Positions 36,295 to 44,852 of a DNA stretch of 64,000 bases are shown here, in pieces; within the stretch, counting starts at the first letter, position 1; each line of letters begins with the position of its first letter. The translations under genes were made by a program, and so were the position numbers. The notes beneath the pieces are model-generated. The model ran no database searches, was not told the origin of the DNA, and saw only the letters and a program-made list of their open reading frames with translations. Where the stretch lies: the NCBI GenBank assembly GCA_012960475.1, contig DUBE01000030.1, forward strand, positions 1-64,000, in the 5' to 3' direction. The DNA is from Planctomycetota bacterium (GTDB taxonomy: Bacteria; Planctomycetota; UBA1135; GCA-002686595).

Positions 36295-37154
36295 CCTCCG
36301 ACAAAATTCAAAACGACAACTCCCGCCAGGGAATCCTGCGACGTTTCCGCGCGCAAATTGCGCGAGGAGAACCGATCATCGGCGGAGGCGCAGGCACCGG
36401 CATCTCGGCCAAGAGCGAAGAGGCCGGCGGCATCGACCTATTGATCCTCTACAACTCAGGCCGCTACCGCATGGCGGGCCGCGGATCCACAGCCGGCTTG
36501 ATGCCCTACGGCAATGCCAACCAGATCGTGAAGGAGATGGCCTTTGAGATCATCCCCGTGGTCAAGCACACGCCGGTCCTTGCTGGAGTCTGCGGCACAG
36601 ATCCCTTCATCATGCCCCAGCTATTCTTGGACGAGTTGGTCGCCCTCGGTTTCAGTGGCATCCAGAACTTTCCCACGGTCGGACTGATCGAAGGCCGTCT
36701 GCGCGCAACCCTCGAAGAAACCGGCATGGGTTATGGCCTAGAGGTTGACATGGTGCGACGGGCCCACGAAATGGATCTCTTGACCACCCCCTACGCCTTC
36801 AACCCCGACGAAGCGCGCCAGATGGCAGAGGCCGGTGCCGACATCGTAGTGGCCCACATGGGTTGCACCAGCGGTGGGACCATCGGCGCAGAGACAGTCA
36901 ATCCCCTCGACGAGTGCATAGGGCTGATTGAAGAAATCGTGGCTGCTGCCAAAGATGTGCGGGAAGATGTTATCTGCCTTTGCCACGGCGGCCCCATCGC
37001 AATGCCCCCCGACGCGGACTTCATTCTGCAACGGGTCGAAGGCATCGACGGCTTTTACGGCGCCAGCTCCACCGAGCGCTTCCCCACGGAAATCGCCATC
37101 GCCAAACAAATCCGCGCCTTCAAATCCCTCCGGCTACCCGGTGGCCAAGCCTGA
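36291..37154 (+). CDS. PEP-hydrolase-like TIM-barrel protein (Tm-1 C-domain-like)
   Basis: A 287-residue TIM-barrel protein of the phosphoenolpyruvate-hydrolase-like family. [36 protein letters not shown] and AGVCGTDPF open the barrel. [28 protein letters not shown] and [13 protein letters not shown] carry the loop residues, and [16 protein letters not shown] closes it. The enzyme class is related to PEP mutase/isocitrate lyase. Chemistry in this cluster is not established. It overlaps the Tm-1-like gene by 4 bp and the cupin gene by 1 bp (TGATG). Confidence 0.88.
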   Translation: MTSDKIQNDNSRQGILRRFRAQIARGEPIIGGGAGTGISAKSEEAGGIDLLILYNSGRYRMAGRGSTAGLMPYGNANQIVKEMAFEIIPVVKHTPVLAGVCGTDPFIMPQLFLDELVALGFSGIQNFPTVGLIEGRLRATLEETGMGYGLEVDMVRRAHEMDLLTTPYAFNPDEARQMAEAGADIVVAHMGCTSGGTIGAETVNPLDECIGLIEEIVAAAKDVREDVICLCHGGPIAMPPDADFILQRVEGIDGFYGASSTERFPTEIAIAKQIRAFKSLRLPGGQA

Positions 37155-37531
37155 TGAACAACCCCCTCCGATTTGTCCCCAGCAGTTCTGGCCAAGTGGA
37201 ATGGATACGGGATCAAAAACACGAGTGGCTGGTGCGCGACGGACTGACCGGCGAAGGAGACCTGGCCATGGTGCGCGTGACCATGGAGTCCGGTCAATCC
37301 CACGAGACCCACTCCCACCCACGCATGGAGGAAATCCTCTACGTGCTCAGCGGCCGCTGCATCCAATCCGTTGGAAACAAAGAACAAGAACTCGGGCCCG
37401 GAGACACGGTGCACATTCCCATGGGCATGACCCACGCGACCCACAACCCCTTCCCGGAACCCCTGGTGTTCTTGGCGGTTTTGACCCCCGCGGTTTTTGA
37501 CGGGAATGAGACTGTGGATGGGATGGGGTAA
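37154..37531 (+). CDS. Cupin-domain protein
   Basis: A 125-residue single-domain cupin. ETHSHPRMEEILYVLSGRC gives the first cupin motif (His, His, Glu), and PGDTVHIPMGMTHATHNP gives the second with the distal His. It thus has a plausible metal site. It lies 1 bp inside the end of the PEP-hydrolase-like gene and should be coupled to it. As the third gene of a tight operon it may be an isomerase, dioxygenase or ligand sensor for the same pathway; the substrate is unknown. Confidence 0.85.
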   Translation: MNNPLRFVPSSSGQVEWIRDQKHEWLVRDGLTGEGDLAMVRVTMESGQSHETHSHPRMEEILYVLSGRCIQSVGNKEQELGPGDTVHIPMGMTHATHNPFPEPLVFLAVLTPAVFDGNETVDGMG

Positions 37532-37855
37532 GGCCTGGAAGAGTTCTTGGCCCCAGCCGCCTCGAAGAAGTGAAAGTGACAGGCGGACTAGACGGCGTCT
37601 AACACCAGATGGACAAATTGCAGGGGATAGGGCACTTCCTGCTTGCCTGCAGGCTCCAGGGCCAGCGCAGCGCCTCTTGGGCTGATTCAACGCGATACAT
37701 TGTAAGGATGAGTCCCTAATGGAGAGTGCGGAATCGGATACCTTCTACATGTACATAGAAGGACACCGCGCCAAAATTTCAAAACCCACCTCAGCATTAT
37801 GTCTACGCACAATCGAAGAGCACCGCGCCAAAAATCCAAAGCCCACCTCAGCATT
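37532..37855. other. 324-bp stretch without a convincing gene
   Basis: The left 200 bp hold no reading frame, promoter or terminator that I can support, apart from a GCCTGCAGGC palindrome. The right end carries the 57-bp tandem repeat listed separately. Short frames across the repeat exist on both strands and are simply repeat-driven. Confidence 0.5.
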
Positions 37856-37863
37856 ATGCCTAC
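37764..37863. repeat. 57-bp-period tandem repeat over a start codon
   Basis: Two 43-bp blocks (37764-37806 and 37821-37863) begin CACCGCGCCAAAA and end CAGCATTATG(T/C)CTAC. The left flank of each (CTAC...GAAG) also matches, giving a period of 57 bp. Each unit contains an in-frame ATG (37799 and 37856), so the start region of the next gene has been duplicated. Confidence 0.85.
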
Positions 37864-38239
37864 AGTCCTCAAAGCACTTCTCGCCTTCATCTTCCTTGGT
37901 GCTCTCGCCATGATCTTTGGCGAAAAAAGCGGAATGGGTGCCACCCAATTCCTCCTTGGAAATCGCGCCGTCTCCTCCTTCGGAGGCATGCTCTTGATCT
38001 TGCTCGCGGCCAAGATGGTCTGGACCCAGTCCACCTCCAAGGGCGAATCGTCGAAGGCCTCGCTAGCAGGGCCGATTGTTATTGGCCTCTTTGGCGCCTT
38101 GCTGCACTCGTCCACTTGGGCCATCGGATTGAGCCTCGGACTGGTGGGCGCCATGGTCGCTTTCAACGAGGTCCGGGGTCCAGAGTGGCACACTCAAGGT
38201 TCCGCGCCCAGCAAGGAGCCTTCGCATGACCATCCTTAG
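37856..38239 (+). CDS. Small membrane protein of unknown function
   Basis: A 127-residue protein with three to four membrane segments: ALLAFIFLGALAMIFG, FGGMLLILLAAKMVW, SLAGPIVIGLFGALLHSS and WAIGLSLGLVGAMVAF. It has a hydrophilic, His-containing tail. I recognise no family. The start at 37856 puts the first helix at the N-terminus. An alternative ATG 57 bp upstream lies in the other copy of the tandem repeat and would add a basic stretch. The end overlaps the next gene by 14 bp. Confidence 0.65.
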   Translation: MPTVLKALLAFIFLGALAMIFGEKSGMGATQFLLGNRAVSSFGGMLLILLAAKMVWTQSTSKGESSKASLAGPIVIGLFGALLHSSTWAIGLSLGLVGAMVAFNEVRGPEWHTQGSAPSKEPSHDHP

Positions 38240-41054
38240 TAGCGCGCTCACGCTCGCATCCATGCTCGCCGCGATGTCCCTCTCACACGCCGACGAGCTC
38301 ATCGTCGATGCGTCCGGGCAGGGTGACTTCACGACCATCCAGGCTGCCGTCGACGCATCGTTGCAAGGGGACATCATCCTCGTCCGGCCGGGCATCTATC
38401 CGGAGGACGTCCTCATCGACGGTCGCTCGGTCTGGCTCTTGTCGCAGGCTGCCGGGACGGTCACGGTCGAGGGCACGCTCAACGTGCAGAACCTCGCACC
38501 CGACGAGGAGGTCGCTGTGCTCGAGATCGACTTCCGGCCGAATTCCATTTCGTTCGGAGCGCAGCAACCGAACGCGCTCAACATCTCGAACGCAGCCGGC
38601 CATGTGCGGTTACAGGGCTGCGCGTTCCACGGGGCCGCCGGATCGTCGGCCATCGAGAACGGCGGGCACGGCGTGCGCGCCTCGAGCTCGTTGCGCGTCA
38701 CCCTGCTCGACTGCGAGTTGCGCGGCGGAGACGGCGTCTACATCGGACCCAGCCAACAGTCCTGCGCCACGGCGCATGGCGGGGCGGCGCTGTGGCTGTT
38801 CAACTCGCGGGCGGCGAGCTGGGGCATGACCGCGTTCGGCGGCAAGGGCACCACGTGCCAGATCTTCGGTCCGGCCGGGAATGGCGGGCCAGGGGTGCAC
38901 TGCAGTCAGTCGCAGATCTACGCATCGGGCGGCGATCTGCGCGGCGGCGCAGGCGGCGACGCGAACGACTTCATTCCGGCCACCGGCGGCGACGGCGGCG
39001 CGGGCCTGATCCTCCCAGCGAGCTCGGACGCGTGGTTCGTCGAGACGACGACCGTCGGCGGGGCGGCCGGGAGCTCGTGGGTGGGTTCGCCCGGCCAGCC
39101 GGGTCCGGCGGTCAGCGGCAACGGGACGCTCGTCGTTCTGGCCGGCATCTCGCTGTGGCGCTCCGCGGCCAAGATCGTGCGCGCGTCCGAGCAGCACGCG
39201 GTCTCCGTCCGCGGAGTCGTCGGCGCGCCAGTCACACTGCACTTCATCGAGCGACCGCCGTTCTACTTCGACTTGGTCGCGAACGGCGCCGCCGGTGGCG
39301 GGCTCATGCCCGCGGCTACGACGATCCCCACGCCGCTGGCGTCGGCCACGATCGGGACGATTCCAGCCGGCGGTGTGCTGAATACGCTGCTTGGCATTCC
39401 CGCCATCCCGGCCGGGCTCACGTCCTTGCCCGTCACGTTACATTTCGTGACGGGGCCGGGCCTGCGCAACTTCCGCCACTCCCAACCGATCCTCATCGTC
39501 GCGGTCAACTGCGACACGCTGCAGCCGGACTGCAACATGACCAGCCGCGCGGATCTATGTGAGCTGCTCGAGGGCGCGGTCTTCGACTGCGACGGGAACG
39601 GGATCCCGGACGACTGCCAGCCGGACTGCAACGCCAACGGCGTTGCCGATACCTGCGATATCGCGAACAATACGAGCGATGATCTGAACAACGATGGCAT
39701 CCCCGACGAGTGCCAGCAAAACGGCGTGACGCACTACGTCGACGACTCGGCGCCGCCGGGCGGCAACGGTACGTTCGGCATGCCGTTCGATACGCTCGGA
39801 GCAGCCGTCTCCGTGAGCCTGACGGGTGACGAGATCATCGTCATGGACGGCGTCTACACCGGGCCGAACAACAAGAACCTCGAGTTCGACGCGCGCCTGA
39901 TCCGCATCCGCAGCCAGAACGGTCCGGCTAACTGCACGATCGACCTTCAGGGCGACGGCCGGGCGTTCTACTGGTTCAACGAGCCGAACAACTTCGGTGC
40001 GATCATCGAGGGACTGCGCATCATCAACGGCGCTCCAAGCGGCACGACCGGGACCTACGGCGGCGCGATTCACGCCGTGAACAGCAGCCCGACGATCCGC
40101 GGCTGCGTATTCGAGAACAACGAAGCGCGGACCGGCGGAGCGATCTACCTGACGTCGAGTTTCTCGCTCGTCGAGGACTGTCAGTTCTTCGGCAACCTTA
40201 CGACCCTCCTCGGGTCTCCAGGCGGAGCGGGCCTGTTCGCGGATTCGGGTGGACCGGTGATTCGCGACTGCTCCTTCATCGGCAACATCTCCCTGACGAC
40301 CGGCGGCGCGATCGCGCTCATTGCCTCCTCGACGATCAATCAGCCGACCGTCAGCCGCTGCGTGATTTTCGAGAATTCCGCTGGCCTGTACGGAGGTGGG
40401 ATCAGCTCGAGCGGCTTCTCGGGCACGGCAGAGTACGCCTACATCGATCAGTGCCTGATCGCCGGCAATACCGCTGCGTTCGGTGGCGGCGTCTCGGGTG
40501 CGGGCGGCGGCTCGATGCTCTACTCAAACTGCACGATCGTCGGCAACGTCGCGACCGACACCGGCGGCGGCATGTGCGCGCAGTTCAACCTGGACCCGGT
40601 CCTGCTCAATTCGATCGTGCGCGGCAACAGCGCTCCGTCCGGTGCGCAGCTGGCCGTGATCGGTTCCGGTTCGACCCTGCTGGTCGAGTACTGCAACCTC
40701 GAAGGCGGCGCGCCGGGCATCTTCCTGTCCGGGGGCGGCGCCGCCACCGCGGTGCTCGCGGTCGTCGATGCCGACCCGCTCTTCGTCGACGATGACGGCG
40801 CGGACAATGATCCGCTCACGTTCACCGACAACGACTACCACCTGGGCAACGGATCGCCGTCGATCGACGCCGCCAGCAACGATCGCATCCCAGCCGACCG
40901 CGCCGATGCGGACAACGACGGCGACCTGGTGGAGCCCGTCCCAATCGATCTCGACGGCCTTCCGCGTCGTCTGGACGATCCGGCGGCCGCGGACACCGGA
41001 CAAGGCACCGCGCCAATCGTGGACCACGGGGTGTTCGAGAAGCCCGGGCGCTAA
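38226..41054 (+). CDS. Secreted two-domain beta-helix protein, compositionally foreign
   Basis: A 942-residue exported protein. A signal peptide occupies about residues 1-22. The first right-handed beta-helix (about 25-400) starts with the pectinesterase-like IVDASGQGDFTTIQAAVDAS. A Cys/Asp-rich linker (about 435-500) follows, with repeated DxNxxGxxDxC units of the calcium-binding thrombospondin type 3/dockerin style. A second beta-helix (about 505-900) has HYVDDSAPPGGNGTFGMPFDTLGAAV and repeated GGAI/GGGI turns. It is probably a surface or extracellular protein binding or cutting polysaccharide; no catalytic residues are identified. Codon use is dominated by TCG, ACG, GTC and CGA-type codons and differs visibly from the neighbours, which suggests transfer. 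Confidence 0.82.
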   Translation: MTILSSALTLASMLAAMSLSHADELIVDASGQGDFTTIQAAVDASLQGDIILVRPGIYPEDVLIDGRSVWLLSQAAGTVTVEGTLNVQNLAPDEEVAVLEIDFRPNSISFGAQQPNALNISNAAGHVRLQGCAFHGAAGSSAIENGGHGVRASSSLRVTLLDCELRGGDGVYIGPSQQSCATAHGGAALWLFNSRAASWGMTAFGGKGTTCQIFGPAGNGGPGVHCSQSQIYASGGDLRGGAGGDANDFIPATGGDGGAGLILPASSDAWFVETTTVGGAAGSSWVGSPGQPGPAVSGNGTLVVLAGISLWRSAAKIVRASEQHAVSVRGVVGAPVTLHFIERPPFYFDLVANGAAGGGLMPAATTIPTPLASATIGTIPAGGVLNTLLGIPAIPAGLTSLPVTLHFVTGPGLRNFRHSQPILIVAVNCDTLQPDCNMTSRADLCELLEGAVFDCDGNGIPDDCQPDCNANGVADTCDIANNTSDDLNNDGIPDECQQNGVTHYVDDSAPPGGNGTFGMPFDTLGAAVSVSLTGDEIIVMDGVYTGPNNKNLEFDARLIRIRSQNGPANCTIDLQGDGRAFYWFNEPNNFGAIIEGLRIINGAPSGTTGTYGGAIHAVNSSPTIRGCVFENNEARTGGAIYLTSSFSLVEDCQFFGNLTTLLGSPGGAGLFADSGGPVIRDCSFIGNISLTTGGAIALIASSTINQPTVSRCVIFENSAGLYGGGISSSGFSGTAEYAYIDQCLIAGNTAAFGGGVSGAGGGSMLYSNCTIVGNVATDTGGGMCAQFNLDPVLLNSIVRGNSAPSGAQLAVIGSGSTLLVEYCNLEGGAPGIFLSGGGAATAVLAVVDADPLFVDDDGADNDPLTFTDNDYHLGNGSPSIDAASNDRIPADRADADNDGDLVEPVPIDLDGLPRRLDDPAAADTGQGTAPIVDHGVFEKPGR

Positions 41055-41103
41055 ACCTTAGGTTGTCGCTCGACACTTAGGGTCCTTTCCAGCCAGGCCC
41101 CTC

Positions 41104-43755
41104 CTACTTGCGCTGTGTGTGGGGCTTGGGCGGGGTGAGTGTGGGCATGGTCTCTTGGAAGGGCACCCTGCCTTTCAGCATGCTTCCGGAGTAACCAACC
41201 AGCCTGAGATAGTGATCGCTCGGTAGGTCTTCGTAGGTGAGGAAGGGGGCACCCACGGGCGGCGTGTTCGTGCACTTGAAGATTGCCGTGCCTTCGTCCA
41301 CCTCATCGAACATGGCGATGTAGAGCATGTCGCACTTTGCGCGCTGGGCGCCCACCACTTGGGACCAGAGAAACTCACCCTTGAGCCTGGGGATTGCATC
41401 GAGCTCTCCGCCGTGGAGGTTCTTCCAGCTGAAGCCGGGGAAGGCTACGGGCAGAAAGTCGAGCCCATGCTCAAGACACCACTCACGGTCCGCTTGCCAA
41501 ACGTTGGCGGCGTGGATCGTGGCCTGCTCCGGCGTGCGGTAGCGCCCCACAGACCAGGGGCTGACGATGTCCGCGAGTTTTAGGATGGAATGAAGGACGG
41601 GGTCCGAAGTGGCGTCACGAACGCCCTCGCGCCAGAATGAAGGCACGCCGAGCATGACGGCGCAGCCCTCGGATTTGAGCCATTGCACGAGCTCGAGGCA
41701 TTCTCCGAGACCGTACTTGCGGCCTTTCGTGAAGCCCACGCCCCAGATGGCCACCAGGGGTGCGCCCTCATGCTGCTGATAGGCGGCATCTACACCAACC
41801 TTCCACTCCGTCTGCAAATTGGCCCAGTCATCCCGCACGATGCTGACTCCGCCGGCGGGTAGGCCGCTCAGGTCGTACATCACGGCGAAGCTGCGACCGA
41901 ATTGGTTGGCTCCTTCGCGGGCGTGGGAGAGGACGCGGTCCTTGTGCTGCTTGTTTCCGGGTTGTGCTAAACCGTTGGCGAAGCGCTGGATGAATGCGCC
42001 GTCGATTCCGTAGTCACGCATCCAGAGAAAATGGCGCAGGACGGTTTCGCGATTGCCGCTGCTGAAGACTTCGGCGATGCTGCCGTCCACGTTCTTGAAG
42101 TCTGTTGCGTAGCGCTCAGCTGCATCGAGTTCGGACACATCGGGCCAGAGATCGACCGTGACATTGTCTGGCGCGAACATCTTGCGGCGGTTCTTCGCCC
42201 AGTGGGTCCAGCCCAAGTCTGCGCCGTCACCCTCGCAGTTGAACCAGCCCTGATAGCCGACCATTACCTTGCCTTTCAGCGTGCTCCTGTCCACTTCCAA
42301 GCTGGGGTGCGGACTCGGTTCGCCGCCGGTGATGCGGTCCATGGCGGCCTTCAATCGCTTCACAATCTGTGGCTGAGCCTTGTACAGATTGACAGCTTCG
42401 CTCGGATCCTCTGCCAGGTTATAGAGCTGGCCCGTAGGTCCATCAGGCCCGGGCGTGATACGTTTCGGTTTCGTGAAGCCTCCTGATCCGAGCCGGTCGA
42501 TCAGTTTCCAGGGTCCGGAGCGAATGCTAAAAGCGCCGTTGCCTGACGGAATCACCAGCGGGCCACGGATGGGCTCGTGCGCCGGCTGCTCGCCCAGCAG
42601 CACCGGTAGGATGTTGAAGCTATCGGACTTGCCGGAAGGCAGCGGGGCTCCGCTTGCCGCCGCGAAGGTGGCCAGCAAATCCGTGAAGCAGATGGTCTGC
42701 TGGCTCACGCTACTTGGCTGCACCTTGCCTGGCCAGCGCACGATGAAGGGCATGCGATGTCCACCTTCCCAGGCGTCGCCCTTCATGCCCCGCAGGCCAC
42801 CGGAGGAGTCGTGGCCGAAGCGTGCGACGTCGGTGTCGTACCAGACGGGGCCGTTGTCCGAGCTAAAGACTAGGAGTGTGTTCTCGGCCATGCCCGCAGC
42901 ATCGAGAGCCTTGAGTACACGACCGACCATGGCGTCGACCATGACGAGAAAGTCGCCATAGCTGCCGGCGCCGCTGCTCCCGATAAACTCAGCTGACGGG
43001 AGCCAGGGTGTATGCGGTGCAGGATAAGCCAGGTAAAGCAGCAGTGGCTCGTCCGATCCGGCGTGGGTGTTGATGACGTCGACGGCTTCCGCGGTGAAGC
43101 GTGGGAGCACGCCTGCAAGCTCCAAGTCCGGTGCGATGCCGCCCGCGCGCCAGAAGGCGCCTTGGATGGGGGACCAGCCTTCGCTACTGTTGGCGCTTAT
43201 GTGATCGCTGGGTGGAGCGACGGCGCGATCGCCGCGGATGTAGAAGTAGGGCGGAATGTCTGTCGAGGCACGGATGCCAAAAAAACTGTCGAAACCCACA
43301 TCCATCGGACCGCCCGGTAGAGCCTTGTCGTAGCCATCTTCGGCGAAGCCTAAGTGCCACTTACCGACCATGGCGGTTCGATAGCCTTGGGACTTCACTA
43401 CGCTGGCGATCGTGGCTTGGCCCGCTTCGATGACCGGCTTCTTGCGCCAAACCGACACGTCCGTGCGAAAGGGATGGCGGCCGGTCAGCAGCCCATAGCG
43501 GGAGGGATGGCACAGGGCACCCGGGGCGTGCGCATCGGTGAAGCGCATGCCATCCCGCGCGAGCCCATCGATATGGGGCGTGGGAATCTTCGAGTCCGGA
43601 TTGAAGCAACCGGGATCGCCAAAGCCCATATCATCCACAAGGATGACGACGATGTTGGGCTTGCGGTCGTCTTGGCCCCACGCAATGGGCGTAGCAAAGC
43701 AGGCTACGAGGAGCGCTACAAGGAGGCTCTTCGGACAGTGATGGCCTCGCAGCAT
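41104..43755 (-). CDS. Sulfatase - GH71/99-like glycoside hydrolase fusion
   Basis: An 883-residue exported protein with two enzyme modules. A signal peptide (about 1-27) precedes an arylsulfatase-type domain (about 30-480). It shows Asp41-Asp42 metal ligands in LVDDMGFGD, the formylglycine site Cys82 in CHPSR, GKWHLG, and FSSDNGPVW. From about residue 493 a second domain begins KGKVMVGYQGWFNCEGDG and continues with FIQRFANG, MYDLSG and MLYIAMFDEVDEGTAIFK. This is the pattern of bacterial glycoside-hydrolase family 71/99-like proteins often labelled xylosidase/arabinosidase. The protein could remove a sulfate and cut the sugar in one chain. The reading frame is continuous with no sign of an artefactual join. 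Confidence 0.88.
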   Translation of the reverse strand: MLRGHHCPKSLLVALLVACFATPIAWGQDDRKPNIVVILVDDMGFGDPGCFNPDSKIPTPHIDGLARDGMRFTDAHAPGALCHPSRYGLLTGRHPFRTDVSVWRKKPVIEAGQATIASVVKSQGYRTAMVGKWHLGFAEDGYDKALPGGPMDVGFDSFFGIRASTDIPPYFYIRGDRAVAPPSDHISANSSEGWSPIQGAFWRAGGIAPDLELAGVLPRFTAEAVDVINTHAGSDEPLLLYLAYPAPHTPWLPSAEFIGSSGAGSYGDFLVMVDAMVGRVLKALDAAGMAENTLLVFSSDNGPVWYDTDVARFGHDSSGGLRGMKGDAWEGGHRMPFIVRWPGKVQPSSVSQQTICFTDLLATFAAASGAPLPSGKSDSFNILPVLLGEQPAHEPIRGPLVIPSGNGAFSIRSGPWKLIDRLGSGGFTKPKRITPGPDGPTGQLYNLAEDPSEAVNLYKAQPQIVKRLKAAMDRITGGEPSPHPSLEVDRSTLKGKVMVGYQGWFNCEGDGADLGWTHWAKNRRKMFAPDNVTVDLWPDVSELDAAERYATDFKNVDGSIAEVFSSGNRETVLRHFLWMRDYGIDGAFIQRFANGLAQPGNKQHKDRVLSHAREGANQFGRSFAVMYDLSGLPAGGVSIVRDDWANLQTEWKVGVDAAYQQHEGAPLVAIWGVGFTKGRKYGLGECLELVQWLKSEGCAVMLGVPSFWREGVRDATSDPVLHSILKLADIVSPWSVGRYRTPEQATIHAANVWQADREWCLEHGLDFLPVAFPGFSWKNLHGGELDAIPRLKGEFLWSQVVGAQRAKCDMLYIAMFDEVDEGTAIFKCTNTPPVGAPFLTYEDLPSDHYLRLVGYSGSMLKGRVPFQETMPTLTPPKPHTQRK

Positions 43756-43862
43756 GATCGGATCGAGTTCGCCTAGGTCTGTCAGCCGGGCCCAGGGCTC
43801 GGCTCTGTTCTAGATATCAAGAATACGCGGGATTCTCAAAGCCGCCAACTGAGTCGGGCCTG

Positions 43863-43895
43863 AAAAACTCTTCGCGCAAGTGAGAGCGAGCGAAG
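43863..43895 (-). terminator. Weak terminator candidate after tRNA-Pro
   Basis: On the minus strand TTCGC and GCGAA can pair around a loop and are followed by GAGTTTTT. The stem is only 5 bp, so this is tentative. Confidence 0.3.
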
Positions 43896-43899
43896 TAAT

Positions 43900-43976
43900 T
43901 GGTCGGGGCGAGAGGATTTGAACCTCCGGCCTCTGCAACCCCATTGCAGCGCGCTACCAGGCTGCGCCACGCCCCG
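43900..43976 (-). tRNA. tRNA-Pro (anticodon GGG)
   Basis: A 77-nt cloverleaf. The acceptor arm is CGGGGCG/CGCCCCG with discriminator A and an encoded CCA. The anticodon stem CTGCA/TGCAG encloses the loop ATGGGGT, so the anticodon is GGG (43942-43940), reading CCC and CCU. The T arm is GGAGG-TTCAAAT-CCTCT. Confidence 0.96.
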
Positions 43977-43990
43977 ACCGAGGGCTGAGA

Positions 43991-44019
43991 ACTTTAGTGA
44001 TTGGACAGGGAGCCGTCAA
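43991..44019 (-). promoter_or_regulatory. Promoter of tRNA-Pro
   Basis: TTGACG (44019-44014), a 17-bp spacer and TAAAGT (43996-43991) lie 14 bp before the mature tRNA 5' end. It is the closest match to a complete sigma-70 promoter in the window. Confidence 0.7.
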
Positions 44020-44106
44020 TCCGCAAGGGGCCAGATCGCTGCACTCCAGAGGAGATCTTGGAGCCTAGGCTTGCGCTCTGGGCCCCGGCTGGGCTACAGA
44101 GGGGGT

Positions 44107-44451
44107 ATGGCGAGGCCCCTGCGTAATCTTTACCCCAAGAGCCTGCACATCAGGCGACGGCATCGAACCTGGATGGGGGCAATGGTTTGCGCCAGTTTAG
44201 CCTGGGGAGTGTGGTGGCTGGCCTTGGCCCTTTCCCATTGGCTGCCAGGGTGGCTACCGAGTTTGGGACTGCTGGGATTCCTCTCCAGCCTGCCAGCCAT
44301 GGTGGGCCTGGTGCTGGCAATCGTGACCATTCGGGCCCGAGATGTTTGGATTGCGCTGGCGAGCATTCCGATCTGCGCCAACGGAGCAATACTGGCTTTG
44401 CCTTGGCTCTTTGAGCGCGAATTGTCGCTGCTCTTCGGAGTCGGTTCCTAG
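44107..44451 (+). CDS. Small hydrophobic membrane protein
   Basis: 114 residues with a basic N-terminus ([16 protein letters not shown]) and three hydrophobic segments: [40 protein letters not shown] and [22 protein letters not shown]. No family is recognised. TACAGA lies 6 nt before the ATG. It meets the next gene tail to tail with 4 bp overlap. Its reading frame continues upstream into the tRNA region, but the start at 44107 gives a sensible membrane topology. Confidence 0.6.
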   Translation: MARPLRNLYPKSLHIRRRHRTWMGAMVCASLAWGVWWLALALSHWLPGWLPSLGLLGFLSSLPAMVGLVLAIVTIRARDVWIALASIPICANGAILALPWLFERELSLLFGVGS

Positions 44452-44834
44452 ACCGCGATCTTTTCTGCACTCATGACCATCCAGATGCCGGTGCAGGCGG
44501 CTAACACTGTGAGCACAATGACCATGAGGGCGACCTTGCCGTGCAAGGCCCGGTGGCGGCCGTTACGAATGGTCGCGATGCCGCTGACGAATGGAGCGAT
44601 ATAGGAAAGCGTGGCCACACGAGCCAGGAACATGTGCACATGGTAGATCGTTCCGGCGGATTCGAGGTTGTAGGAATCGCCCAGTTGAACCGCATAGTAG
44701 ATCGTGGCCGCAAGGCCCGAGATGGTGCAAACCACCAGGGACAGGTGGACCCTGCGCCGAGCAAGCTTGCCAGTCCAGGCGGTAGCCATGAGCAATACTA
44801 CGGTCAGGAAGAAAAAGGCGCTGAAGGCGATCAT
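44448..44834 (-). CDS. Four-helix membrane protein with conserved-looking His (DUF420-like)
   Basis: A 128-residue protein with four membrane helices: [51 protein letters not shown] and [21 protein letters not shown]. Histidines sit at helix ends ([25 protein letters not shown]), which recalls DUF420 and other haem-handling membrane proteins. The assignment is tentative. It precedes gpsA by 18 bp on the opposite side of its stop and could be transcribed after plsY-gpsA. Confidence 0.65.
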   Translation of the reverse strand: MIAFSAFFFLTVVLLMATAWTGKLARRRVHLSLVVCTISGLAATIYYAVQLGDSYNLESAGTIYHVHMFLARVATLSYIAPFVSGIATIRNGRHRALHGKVALMVIVLTVLAACTGIWMVMSAEKIAV

Positions 44835-44852
44835 GGGAAAGATGAGAACAGG

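Noticed and set aside
37719-37913. Small proteins encoded across the 57-bp tandem repeat, both strands
   Set aside because: Their internal repetition simply reflects the DNA repeat, and no start signal or homology supports them.
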